The notes below the pieces were generated by a model. That model ran no database searches. It saw nothing but the letters and a program-made list of their open reading frames with translations, and was not told the origin of the DNA. From Nocardia tenerifensis NBRC 101015 (GTDB taxonomy: Bacteria > Actinomycetota > Actinomycetes > Mycobacteriales > Mycobacteriaceae): DNA of 64,000 nt. This document shows, one piece after another, positions 33,432 through 41,933 of this stretch. The translations under genes were made by a program, and so were the position numbers. The first letter of the stretch is position 1; each line of letters opens with the position of its first letter. The stretch spans positions 1 through 64,000 of the forward strand of contig NZ_BAGH01000172.1 of the NCBI RefSeq assembly GCF_000308715.1, given 5' to 3'.

Positions 33432-35276
33432 ATGTCCATACGCCGCCCAGTCCGCATCGCCAGTTTCTCCGGTGGGATGGGAGACCGGTTCGCCGCTTTC
33501 CAGGAGTCCGTCCACGGGGAATCGGTCGACGTCCTTATCGGCGACTCCATGACCGAGTTCGTCGAGTCGATGATGATCGCCCACTTCATCGACGAACCGC
33601 AGAAACACCACCACTTCGCGTCCCCGCTGTTCATGACCCAGCTGCTGCCGGAGCTGGATGCGATAGCGGAGAAGAAGTTGAAGGTAGTCACCAACGCGGG
33701 CGTCCACGCTCCCGAGCTGATGGCCGACACGATTCGCGCGGCGATACTGGCGCGCGGCTTGGAGCTCACCGTTGCCTACATCACCGGCGACGATTTGCGC
33801 GAAGAAGCCGACCGACTCAGCACCGAAGGGCAGCTGACCCACATCGACACCGGCGAATCGCTGGGAGAGCGACGCGTGCTGGCGGCCGACGCCTATCTCG
33901 GCGCCTGGGGCGTCAAAGCAGCCCTGGACGAGGGCGCCGACATCGTCATCACCGGCCGCGTCGCCGACGCCTCACTGATCAGCGGCGCGGCCGCTTGGTG
34001 GCACCAGTGGGAGCGCACCGAGTGGGACAAGATCGCCGGGGCCGTCGCCGCGGGGCACATCATCGAGTGCGGCCCACAAGCCACCGGCGGAAATTTCTCC
34101 GGGTTCACCACCGTGCCCGACAACATCACCATAGGTTTCCCGATCGCCGAGATCGCCGAGAGCGGCGAGGTTGTCATCACCAAACGAGCCGGCGAAGGCG
34201 GCGCCGTCACCCTCGACACAGTCACGGCTCAACTGCTCTACGAAATCCAGGGACCTCGGTACCTCAACCCAGATGTCGTCTGGCACACCGATTCGGTGAC
34301 GGTGAGCCAGGTGGGGCCGGACCGGGTGCAGGTCAGCGGTGCGAAAGGCAGTCCCCCACCCGCGACCACTCGGGTGGGTGTCCATCTGCAGTCGGGCTAC
34401 CGCGGGTCGCTGTGGTATTTCCCGACCGGCCTACAGATCGAGGAAAAGGTAAAGATGCTGCGTCGGCAGGCCGAGATCGCCGCGCAGAACACCCACGTGC
34501 AGGAGCTGCGACTGTTCGTCTGCGGACGGGCGGTCGACGATCCGACCGACCAGTGGCAAACCACCGTCCCGGTCGCGGTCACCGTCGCCGCGGACACCGC
34601 GAAACCCATCCAGGCCTTCTTCGCCTGGCTCAACTCTTACTTCCTGGGCAGCTTCCCCGGCTTCTACCTCGACGTCAACTACATGTTCCCCCACCCACCC
34701 CACGCCCGCGTCGACTATTGGCCCGCCGAGGTCGGCCAGGACACCCTCCGGCACCAGGTCCACATGGTCGACGGCACCGGGCTGGTCCGGCGGTGGTGGC
34801 GACGAATCGGCCGTGGGGGCCGCGCCGGGCATGGCCGGGTGCTCGACATCGCCCCTCCGCCGGACATGCGGCCCTTCGGCGGGCAACCGACGGGCGGTGC
34901 CATACCGACGGCCGACTCGAGCAGCTTCGGTCCCACCACTCGGCGTCCCCTCGGCGATATCGTGCACGCGCGCACCGGTGACAAGGCCGGCATCGCCGAC
35001 CTCGGGGTCTGGGTGAGCGAGGAGGCCGCCTACCCGTGGCTGCTGTCCTTCCTCACCGCGGACCGGCTCGTCCGGTTGCTCGCCGCCCCCGCGTCGGTCA
35101 CCGTCGAACGCTACGAATTCCCCCGATTGCGCGGTCTCGTCTTCGTCCTGCGGGACTACCTGGCACCAAGCAGCTCATCAGGATTATCGCTGGACCAACT
35201 CGGCAAGTCCTTGGGCGAGTTCCTGCGAGCACGTCACGTCGAGGTTCCCATCGCACTCTTGCCGGGACGAACGTGA
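33432..35276 (+). CDS. AtuA-like (DUF1446) protein
   Basis: The ATG at 33432 follows a strong AAGGAGGAACAC. The 614-residue product has the acyclic-terpene-utilisation AtuA/DUF1446 core in its first 450 residues ('IASFSGGMGDRFAAFQESV', 'LKVVTNAGVHAPELMADTI', 'IVITGRVADASLISGAAAWWHQW', 'GHIIECGPQATGGNFSGF', 'EIAESGEVVITKRAGEGGAVTLDTVTAQLLYEIQGPRYLNPDV'). The end ('LGDIVHARTGDKAGIADLGVWV...') resembles the small partner domain often fused or adjacent. AtuA is needed for citronellol/geraniol catabolism, but its reaction is unsettled. It is the last gene of the operon, 32 bp after the PhaC-like gene; its role in a lipid cluster is unknown. Confidence 0.88.
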   Translation: MSIRRPVRIASFSGGMGDRFAAFQESVHGESVDVLIGDSMTEFVESMMIAHFIDEPQKHHHFASPLFMTQLLPELDAIAEKKLKVVTNAGVHAPELMADTIRAAILARGLELTVAYITGDDLREEADRLSTEGQLTHIDTGESLGERRVLAADAYLGAWGVKAALDEGADIVITGRVADASLISGAAAWWHQWERTEWDKIAGAVAAGHIIECGPQATGGNFSGFTTVPDNITIGFPIAEIAESGEVVITKRAGEGGAVTLDTVTAQLLYEIQGPRYLNPDVVWHTDSVTVSQVGPDRVQVSGAKGSPPPATTRVGVHLQSGYRGSLWYFPTGLQIEEKVKMLRRQAEIAAQNTHVQELRLFVCGRAVDDPTDQWQTTVPVAVTVAADTAKPIQAFFAWLNSYFLGSFPGFYLDVNYMFPHPPHARVDYWPAEVGQDTLRHQVHMVDGTGLVRRWWRRIGRGGRAGHGRVLDIAPPPDMRPFGGQPTGGAIPTADSSSFGPTTRRPLGDIVHARTGDKAGIADLGVWVSEEAAYPWLLSFLTADRLVRLLAAPASVTVERYEFPRLRGLVFVLRDYLAPSSSSGLSLDQLGKSLGEFLRARHVEVPIALLPGRT

Positions 35277-35293
35277 TCGCCGATCCGATGGGC

Positions 35294-35312
35294 CAGCGGA
35301 ATCACGCCGCTG
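35294..35312. terminator. Weak hairpin between convergent genes
   Basis: CAGCGG and CCGCTG pair as a 6-bp stem with a 7-base loop in the 62-bp gap between the AtuA-like gene and the MmpL gene, which face each other. It may end both transcripts, but the stem is short. Confidence 0.35.
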
Positions 35313-35338
35313 CCAACGCTTTTGGGGAGACACCCGCG

Positions 35339-38300
35339 TCAGGCACCGGGCGCGGGTGCCGGGTCGGGGCGGGAGAGCCGGCTCGGCCACCAGTTCCACC
35401 GTCCGGCCAGCAGCGCCATGGCCGGGATGGTGACGGTGCGGACGACGAGGGTGTCCAGGAGCAACCCGGTGGCGATGGTGAAACCGATCTGGGCGATATT
35501 GCTGATGTCGGAGAACATGAGCGCCAGCATGGTGAGCGCGAAAACGATTCCGGCCGTGGTGATCACGCCGCCGGTGCGGGTGAGCGCGGTGGCCACGGCG
35601 GCGCGCAGGCCGTTTTGCGGGGCGGCGCGCAGTTCGTCGCGGACCCGTGACATCAACAGCAGGTTGTAGTCGGCGCCGACGGCGGTCAGGGCGATGAACG
35701 ACATCGACGGCACCGTCCAGTGCAGCGGATTGTCCAGCAGGTGCTGCCATATCAGGACGCTGAATCCGAGTGCGGCCAGATACGACAGCAGCACCGAGCC
35801 GAAGACGTACAGCGGGGCGATCAGGCTGCGCAGCATGATCGCGAGCACCAGGAGGATCAGCATCGAGGCCGCCACGACGATGGTCACCAGGTCGCGAAAC
35901 GCGAGTGTCCGGACGTCGACATAGGTGGCGGCCAAGCCGGTGGTGTCGATGGCGGCGCCGGCCAGCGGGGTGCCGACGGCCGCGTGCCGCCCGGCGTCGG
36001 TGACCCGCTGTGCCAGCGCCATGCCCTCCGCGCTGAACGCGTCGGCGGTGCCGACGACGATCATCCGCGCGGCGTGCCCGTCCGGGGACAGGAAGAGCCG
36101 GGCCGCAGTAGTCAGGTCCGGGTTCGTCATGGCGGCGTCGGGAAGGTTGAATCCGCCTGCGCCCGGTGCGATGGTCTGATTGCCCTGTAGCTCGTGTAGA
36201 TAGTCGACGGCTTGCTCGAGCCCGGCGGGCAGCTCGTCGTATACCCGGGTCATCCGCGTGACGCCGTCGTGCACCCGATCGGTGCCGGCGCTCAGCGCGT
36301 CGGCCCCGGTGCGCGCCTGTCCGATGCCGTCGCCGAGCGCGCCGATGCCCTGGTGCAACCGAGCCTGACCGTCGCGCAGCGCGGCCGAACCGCCTTGCGC
36401 CGCAGCGAGTCCGGTGGCCAGCTGGTCGACGCCCGCGGCGAGTTGCGCGTGACCGTCCGACAACGCGCGCACGCCGTCGCGGAGGCGAGTCAGCTCGCCG
36501 ACGGCGGTGCCCGCCGCACTGCTGTCGAAGGCCGACAACGCGGCCTGGGCGGCCACACACAGCGGCGTCGCCGGACAATTCGGATCAGCCGCGACGAGGG
36601 CGCGCAGACCATCGATGGCGGACAGGGAGCCGTTCACCGGGGCCATCGCCGCGTCGACCCCGTTGACGAGTTCGGCGCTGCCCGACCGGAGGCGCGCGAC
36701 CCCGGTGCTGAGCCCGTCGACGCCGGCGACCAGCCGATCGATGCCATCGGCCAAGGCGCCCGAACCATCGACGAGTTGCGCCGACGCCTGCCCGGCCTGC
36801 GCGAAACCGCCTGCCAGACCGCTCATTCCGGCGGCGAGGGCCTTGGCTCCGTCGTTCAGCTGCGTCACGCCGCCGGACAGCTGTCGCACCTCGGGTCGCG
36901 CCGCGGCGAGCTGGTCGGCGGCCGAGCCGAGCCGGTCGCCGACCAGGCCGACCTGCCGGTCGACCGCGGCGTCCGGGATGGGCGTGCCGAGCGGACGAGA
37001 GATCGTGCGGACCGATGCCACCCCGGGCACCCGGGCGATCTCGGTGGCGAGGGTCTCGATCGCGGCGTAGTCGCGGGCGGTGCGCATATCGTGGTCGGAC
37101 CGGATCAGCACATAGCTCGGCAGCAGTTCGTTGGCGGCGAAATGCGCTGCGGCAGCGGCATACCCGCGGTTGCTCGGCGTGTCCGACGGTTGGGTGGCGC
37201 GTTCGTCGTAGGTGATGATCAGGGTCGGCGTCACCAGGGCGAGCGCCGCGATCACGGCCAGCGACGCGGCGAGCATGCGGGCGGGATGGGCGGTGATGAT
37301 CGCCGACAGGCGCGGCCAGTAGCGGGCCGCGCCGCCGGTCGGTTCGACCAGACCGCGGTCGGCGGCGATCACCAGCAGCGCGGGGGCCAGCGTCATCGCC
37401 GCCGCCACCGTGACGAGCACGCCGACCGAGCAGGGAATGCCGATGGTGCGGAAGACGCCGATCCGGGTAACCGTCATCACCGCACACGTCATGGCCACGA
37501 TGAGGCCGGAGGCGACGATGATCGGCATGATCCGGCGGTACGCGGACCGGTACGCCTCGTGCGGCGACAGCGCCGCGCGCCTGCCCTCGTGATACCGGCT
37601 GATCAGGAAGATCCCGTAATCGGTGCCCGCACCGAGGATCATCGCCGACAGCAGCGCCACCGAGAAGATCGAGGTCGGCAGGCCGTGCGCGCCGAGCAGC
37701 GAGACCAGCGGGCGCGCGGTCGCCAGCGCGAGTCCGATGGTGAACAGGGGGACGACAGCGGTGGACAGCGACCGGTACGTCGCCAGCAGCAGCACGGTGA
37801 TCAGCGCGACGGTCAGCAGGGTGATGGTGGTCAGCGCGTGGTGGATGCCGTTCAGCTCGTCGGCGAAGGTGGGGCTCGGGCCGGTGAGATCGACCGAAAG
37901 TCCCTGCGGCGGTGGAATTGTAGCCAACGCGTCGTGCACGGCGGCGAGCGAGCGACTCACCTCGGTGGTGCCGGTATCGCCGACCAGCTGCAGCTGCGTA
38001 TACACGGCTTTGCGGTCGGCGCTCACGACCGATCCGGCGGTCACCGGGGACGCCCACAGATCCAGCACGGACGCGACGTGTCCGCGTTCGGCCCGCAGCG
38101 CGGCCACGACCTTGTCGTAATAGGCGCGGTCGGCGTCGGTGAGCGGCTCGGCGCGGGTCAGCACCAGGAAGGCGCTGCCGGAGTCGGCCGACTCACCGAA
38201 CCGCGTATTCATCTCGCGCAGCACCGCGGCGGCCGGAGCGTCCTGCGGCACCATCGGCGTCGAGTGCTCGAAGACCGTCGATTCCAGTTGGGGCACGGCA

Positions 38301-38398
38301 AGATTCAGCAGGCCTGCCGCGAGCAGCCACGTCGCCACCACGACATAGCGGAATCGGTGCACCGATGAGCCGAGGCGGTCGAACAGGCGGCGTCGCAT
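35339..38398 (-). CDS. MmpL/RND-family lipid transporter
   Basis: The 1019-residue protein has the two-repeat MMPL layout: a first helix at 18-36, an extracytoplasmic loop, then five helices from about 180 that include 'LLSAMILGAGTDYGIFLISRYHEGRR' (the conserved GxxxDYG/D-Y pair). A second repeat near the C-terminus has 'VPSMSFIALTAVGADYNLLLMSRVRDEL'. Between them, residues about 480-730 form a run of seven-residue Leu/Gly/Ala repeats ('GLAGGFAQAGQASAQLVDGSGALADGID...') as in YhgE/Pip-type loops, a likely long periplasmic coil. MmpL proteins export lipids in Mycobacteriales. It ends opposite the lipid-synthase operon, so export of that product is a reasonable guess. Confidence 0.9.
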   Translation of the reverse strand: MRRRLFDRLGSSVHRFRYVVVATWLLAAGLLNLAVPQLESTVFEHSTPMVPQDAPAAAVLREMNTRFGESADSGSAFLVLTRAEPLTDADRAYYDKVVAALRAERGHVASVLDLWASPVTAGSVVSADRKAVYTQLQLVGDTGTTEVSRSLAAVHDALATIPPPQGLSVDLTGPSPTFADELNGIHHALTTITLLTVALITVLLLATYRSLSTAVVPLFTIGLALATARPLVSLLGAHGLPTSIFSVALLSAMILGAGTDYGIFLISRYHEGRRAALSPHEAYRSAYRRIMPIIVASGLIVAMTCAVMTVTRIGVFRTIGIPCSVGVLVTVAAAMTLAPALLVIAADRGLVEPTGGAARYWPRLSAIITAHPARMLAASLAVIAALALVTPTLIITYDERATQPSDTPSNRGYAAAAAHFAANELLPSYVLIRSDHDMRTARDYAAIETLATEIARVPGVASVRTISRPLGTPIPDAAVDRQVGLVGDRLGSAADQLAAARPEVRQLSGGVTQLNDGAKALAAGMSGLAGGFAQAGQASAQLVDGSGALADGIDRLVAGVDGLSTGVARLRSGSAELVNGVDAAMAPVNGSLSAIDGLRALVAADPNCPATPLCVAAQAALSAFDSSAAGTAVGELTRLRDGVRALSDGHAQLAAGVDQLATGLAAAQGGSAALRDGQARLHQGIGALGDGIGQARTGADALSAGTDRVHDGVTRMTRVYDELPAGLEQAVDYLHELQGNQTIAPGAGGFNLPDAAMTNPDLTTAARLFLSPDGHAARMIVVGTADAFSAEGMALAQRVTDAGRHAAVGTPLAGAAIDTTGLAATYVDVRTLAFRDLVTIVVAASMLILLVLAIMLRSLIAPLYVFGSVLLSYLAALGFSVLIWQHLLDNPLHWTVPSMSFIALTAVGADYNLLLMSRVRDELRAAPQNGLRAAVATALTRTGGVITTAGIVFALTMLALMFSDISNIAQIGFTIATGLLLDTLVVRTVTIPAMALLAGRWNWWPSRLSRPDPAPAPGA

Positions 38399-38550
38399 CC
38401 GTTCTCCCCTTCCCGCGTTGTTCCGACAGATGCTGCACCGCAGGGCCTTCGAGGCCGCCCACTTCTGAATGCCCGCGTAACTTTTCGATAAGTGCGTCGA
38501 GCGACCGAGAGGAGTTGCCGGTAGCGCCTTTTCGAATTCGATCCGCCTAT

Positions 38551-38622
38551 GCGCACGGCGGAGCGTGAGTTATCCGCAAAGGTGCGGGAGTGAGTTATCC
38601 GCGCACAGCAGAGCGCGAGTTA
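38551..38622. repeat. Imperfect direct repeats containing GAGTTA
   Basis: A 22-bp unit GCGCACRGCRGAGCGYGAGTTA occurs at 38551 and again at 38601 (three mismatches), and TGAGTTATCCGC occurs exactly at 38566 and 38591. The GAGTTA core is thus repeated three times with 24-25 bp spacing, just upstream of the MmpL gene. The spacing of about 2.4 helical turns could suit a regulator binding on one face. Confidence 0.5.
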
Positions 38623-39145
38623 GTGGAATGCCCGATTTCGATGCGGCTCAGCCCCTCTCGCCGTACGTACCGATCATCATGTTACCGCACAGTAGCCGCA
38701 AAACGCTCGTTAACACAACAGCAGCCGAGACCCGTTGTGCGTCAGCACTGTTCGGACGTGGGAGAACGGGACGCACCACCCCCGTCCGGCATGCCTGCCT
38801 GCGATGCAGCGCCGCAGCACCCGACCGCGCGGGCCGTCCCGGAGCGAGGCCCGACGCCCCATATGGCTGGGGTCTTGCCACCGTTGTTTCGACTGTGTAA
38901 AGATCACCCCCGCGTCACCCCGGGCCACACAATGGCCACGAATAACGGTTTACGACAAGCCGTTTCGGAGGTAGTCTTCTCCGTTAGACAGCTGATCGAT
39001 CCCTACCGGGACAACGATGGCGTCGGTATCAATGGTGATGCGTAGATCTTCCGGCCTGACGCCCTTATGGGGGCTGACTTAGTTGGTGGCGAAAGGGATT
39101 CCGGCGCATCGGCTCCTGGGTTCGAGCTGATCAGCAGACGGAAAC

Positions 39146-39172
39146 GGAATGCGCGGACTCCGCGCACATTCC
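39146..39172. other. Hairpin in terpenoid-operon leader region
   Basis: GGAATG-CGCGG pairs with CCGCG-(CA)-CATTCC around a 3-base loop, giving an 11-bp stem with a 2-base bulge. It lies about 310 bp upstream of the polyprenyl synthase gene. It may be a terminator of an unseen upstream transcript or a leader structure. Confidence 0.35.
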
Positions 39173-39312
39173 TCGTAGTCGAGCACGATCCGGTAGGCCG
39201 CAATGCCGCCGTCTATCGATCGTACGCCGACGATCGCATTGTTGGATACACCGCACTCACCCGTGCACGCACCAATCATGGTGCTGTCACGCGCTTTTCA
39301 CCCGCCGACCGA

Positions 39313-39332
39313 GCCTCGGCCCCGACCGAGGC
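39313..39332. other. Hairpin 150 bp upstream of the terpenoid operon
   Basis: GCCTCGG and CCGAGGC form a perfect 7-bp GC-rich stem with a 6-base loop. It is positioned as a possible leader structure or terminator ahead of the gene at 39483. Function is not evident. Confidence 0.35.
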
Positions 39333-39482
39333 CGCGGCCTTCGGCATGGACGGCGCCCCGGGACGACACTGCCGTCGATCCCCCGTGGGCGCCTCGACTG
39401 ACACCCGACATCCGCCTGTCGCCTGGTTGCCCGCCGCGCACCCGGCCGGGCGGCCGCGCTGACGCCAAAGGAGTTCACCGCC

Positions 39483-40604
39483 ATGGAAAATCCCACGTCA
39501 CCGCCGGGACACCGGCAGCTCTCGCGCCTGGCCGTACGGGTGGAACCCCTGGGTGACCACGCGCCGAACGGGTCCCGACGGCCGAGCACCGTGGAGACAG
39601 TCGCGGGCGGGCATCCCGCGATCGGACAGGTGGACACCGCGGCGCCGCGCATCGACAGACCGGCAGCCATCACCGAACGGCTCCTCGAAATCCTCGTCAC
39701 CGGAGGGGAATTCGACGATATCTACCGGCACGTCCTCGCCGCGCCCGGCAAACGGGTCCGGGCAGGCCTGCTGCTCGCCTGCGCCCATCTGCTGCCCGAC
39801 GCCGAGAAGGTGCCGCTGTCCGACGCCGTCGACCTGGCCTGCGTGATGGAGATGTTCCACGAGTCATCACTCGTGCACGACGACATCTGTGACGGTTCAC
39901 TATTGCGCCGCGACGCCCCGTCGGTACCGGCCGCGTTCGGCATCCGCACCGCGGCCCGAGCCGGATTCCACTTGGCTGGCAAGGCTTTACAGGTCATGGC
40001 ACGGGTACTCGCCGACAACCCGGCGGTTTTCGCGCGGCTCGGCGAGGTCCCCGGCGTCACCTACCTCGACCAGCTCTCCGACCTGTCCTTCGGTCAGCTC
40101 GTCGAGACCTTGCCCCCCGCCGTGGACGACGCCGCCCTGCGCAGGCACTACGAACTCGTCGCGGGCGCGAAGACCGGCACGCTGTTCCGGCTGTCCTGCT
40201 CCTACGGTGGCACGGCGGGCGGACTCGACGACGAGGGGTTGCGCGCCGTGATGCGCTACGCCGAACAGCTCGCCCTCGCCTTCCAGATCATGGACGACGT
40301 CCGTGACGTCGAGGGCGACGCCGCGCTCGGCAAGGACGCCTGTGGTGACCTCGAGCGGCGGGTGCTGACCTGGCCGGTGATCGAGTGGCTGGCCCGGCGG
40401 CCCGAATCGCGCGAATTGTGGTTCTCCGAACAGACTTCCAGCGCGGTTCTGCAGGCGGAGCTGATGCACAGCGGGGCGACCCGGGCCGCGCACGACGCCG
40501 CCGTCCGCGCCGCCGAGACGGCCCGCGGGGCGCTGGAAGTGTTCCCGCCGTCGGCCGGGCGCGACCACCTGTGCGACCTGGCAACCCGGGTGGTCTCCCG
40601 ATGA
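39483..40604 (+). CDS. Polyprenyl diphosphate synthase (GGPP synthase-like)
   Basis: The 373-residue protein has both aspartate motifs of trans-prenyl synthases: D133-D137 in 'SSLVHDDICDGSLLRRDAPS' and D271-D275 in 'FQIMDDVRDVEGD', with 'GKRVRAGLLLACA' before the first and 'GAKTGTLFRLSCS' between them. It condenses IPP with allylic diphosphates in the cytoplasm; product length is probably C20 but cannot be fixed by eye. The first 55 residues are a low-complexity extension, so a later start is possible. It overlaps the next gene by ATGA (40601-40604) and is the first gene of the terpenoid unit whose IPP is supplied by the downstream mevalonate genes. Confidence 0.9.
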   Translation: MENPTSPPGHRQLSRLAVRVEPLGDHAPNGSRRPSTVETVAGGHPAIGQVDTAAPRIDRPAAITERLLEILVTGGEFDDIYRHVLAAPGKRVRAGLLLACAHLLPDAEKVPLSDAVDLACVMEMFHESSLVHDDICDGSLLRRDAPSVPAAFGIRTAARAGFHLAGKALQVMARVLADNPAVFARLGEVPGVTYLDQLSDLSFGQLVETLPPAVDDAALRRHYELVAGAKTGTLFRLSCSYGGTAGGLDDEGLRAVMRYAEQLALAFQIMDDVRDVEGDAALGKDACGDLERRVLTWPVIEWLARRPESRELWFSEQTSSAVLQAELMHSGATRAAHDAAVRAAETARGALEVFPPSAGRDHLCDLATRVVSR

Positions 40605-41878
40605 CCGCGGGACGGCTGGGCAGCGTGGTCTACGGCCTGCGGCACCTGCGCCGCGCGCCGGACCTGGACACGCTGCGGGCGGCGGGCTCACCGGAGGAGC
40701 TGGCCCGGCTCGCGCTCATCCCGGCGGCCCGAAACCTCGGTGTCGCAGTGAGTTTCCTGAGCGCCGGCCATCGCGCCGAGGCCACCGCCGCGCTGCTCGC
40801 CTGCCGAGTGCTCGACGCCTACGAAGACCTGATCGATCGCCCGCTGGCGAGCAGCGCGGTGCGGACCGCGGTCGGGTACCTCAACGGCGACGTCGACACA
40901 CCGCCACCGCTGCTGCACGCGGTCGCCGTCCGCGACAGCGAGGCGGTCGACCTCGTGCTGGCCGAACGCATTCGGGATGTCCGCGCACTGCTCGCGGCGC
41001 TGCCCGCCGAAGGCCGCGAGCGGGTCGGCCGGATGCTCGTCGACGTCGGCGAGGTGATGGCCCGCAACCTCGAGTCGCCGCTGTCGCGGACGGCCTACAG
41101 CGAGGGCGTGCTCGGCCGGGTGGTGCTGCACGCGTGCACGCTGGTCGCCGAGGACGCGGGCGCCGAGGTCGAGGCCGAACTGGGCGAGCTCGCCGGCTGT
41201 GTCGGCGTCACCGCGCAATTGGCCAACGACCTGCGCGACAACGAATTGGAGATCTACGGCGTCGCCGACCGCGCGGAACTGACTCGCGCCGTGATGCTTC
41301 GGCTGCTGGCCCCGGCCCTCGGCTGCTTCGCGCTGCTGGCCAGGATGCGCCCGCGCACCCCGAGCGCGGGCGCCCGGGCGGCGATGGCCTACATGGCCAT
41401 CACGACAACCGCATTCCTGTGCGGCACAGTCGATGCGCCCGCGCCGTACCCGCGGCGGCTGCGCCTCGGCGCGTCCATGCTGGCCGCCTGCTCGCCCCGA
41501 TACTGGGCCACGATGCAGCGGCGCGTGCTGGGCTCGGTCGACGCGGCGATCCATCAGCTGCTGGAGTCCTCGCCGGACCTCGCGGCGGGCACGATCGAAG
41601 CCCCGGATGTGTTGACGCTGACCGACTCTCGCCCACTCGCGACGACCATGGCGCCGCTGGTCGTCGACACCACCTTCGCCCTGGTGCGTGCCCTGCCGGA
41701 AGCGCCGCTCACCGGCGAGCTGGCCGGCACCGAGGTCCGCCGCATGATGGTCGCCGATCACCTGGCTTTCGCCGCGCTGGAACGGATTCCACCGCGCGAC
41801 GCCGACGCGATGCAGGCCCTCGCGATGAGATTTCAGCTCGCCGCCCTCGATGTCCCCACTAAAGGAGGCCGCCTTTGA
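40601..41878 (+). CDS. Squalene/phytoene-synthase-like protein
   Basis: The 425-residue protein shows the pattern of head-to-head prenyl synthases: a first acidic motif in 'LLACRVLDAYEDLIDRPL' (like the DTVED of squalene synthases) and a second in 'VTAQLANDLRDNELEIYG', with 'YSEGVLGRVVLHACTLVAE' between them where squalene and phytoene synthases have their conserved Tyr segment. It is longer than bacterial HpnD/CrtB proteins (about 290), with an extra C-terminal 130 residues of unknown role. It follows the prenyl synthase by a 4-bp overlap and probably joins two prenyl diphosphates into a C30 or C40 product. The assignment rests on motifs read by eye. Confidence 0.75.
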   Translation: MTAGRLGSVVYGLRHLRRAPDLDTLRAAGSPEELARLALIPAARNLGVAVSFLSAGHRAEATAALLACRVLDAYEDLIDRPLASSAVRTAVGYLNGDVDTPPPLLHAVAVRDSEAVDLVLAERIRDVRALLAALPAEGRERVGRMLVDVGEVMARNLESPLSRTAYSEGVLGRVVLHACTLVAEDAGAEVEAELGELAGCVGVTAQLANDLRDNELEIYGVADRAELTRAVMLRLLAPALGCFALLARMRPRTPSAGARAAMAYMAITTTAFLCGTVDAPAPYPRRLRLGASMLAACSPRYWATMQRRVLGSVDAAIHQLLESSPDLAAGTIEAPDVLTLTDSRPLATTMAPLVVDTTFALVRALPEAPLTGELAGTEVRRMMVADHLAFAALERIPPRDADAMQALAMRFQLAALDVPTKGGRL

Positions 41879-41933
41879 ACACCGTCTCACCCGTCCCGCA
41901 CGCGAACCATCACGCCCTCCAGGAGGTGCTCCC

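Larger units (their letters stand above)
38399..39482. other. 1.1-kb gene-poor region upstream of the terpenoid operon
   Basis: No frame here has convincing coding character; the overlapping plus-strand frames of 110-150 codons look random, although the last 37 codons of one (38932-39045) are somewhat protein-like. The stretch holds a short imperfect repeat near 38551-38622 and two hairpins (39146-39172 and 39313-39332). It should contain the MmpL promoter at its left end and the promoter and a long leader of the terpenoid operon at its right end. Confidence 0.45.

Noticed and set aside
36212-38368. 718-codon plus-strand frame opposite the MmpL gene
   Set aside because: His/Gly/Arg/Gln-rich shadow; the minus strand encodes an obvious MmpL transporter.
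38566-38602. TTATCCGC repeats considered as DnaA boxes or an origin
   Set aside because: The words differ from the actinobacterial DnaA box, there are only two exact copies, and no dnaA, dnaN or partition genes are near.
39067-39462. 131-codon frame upstream of the polyprenyl synthase
   Set aside because: No domain, no good ribosome-binding site, and it runs through the hairpin at 39313-39332.
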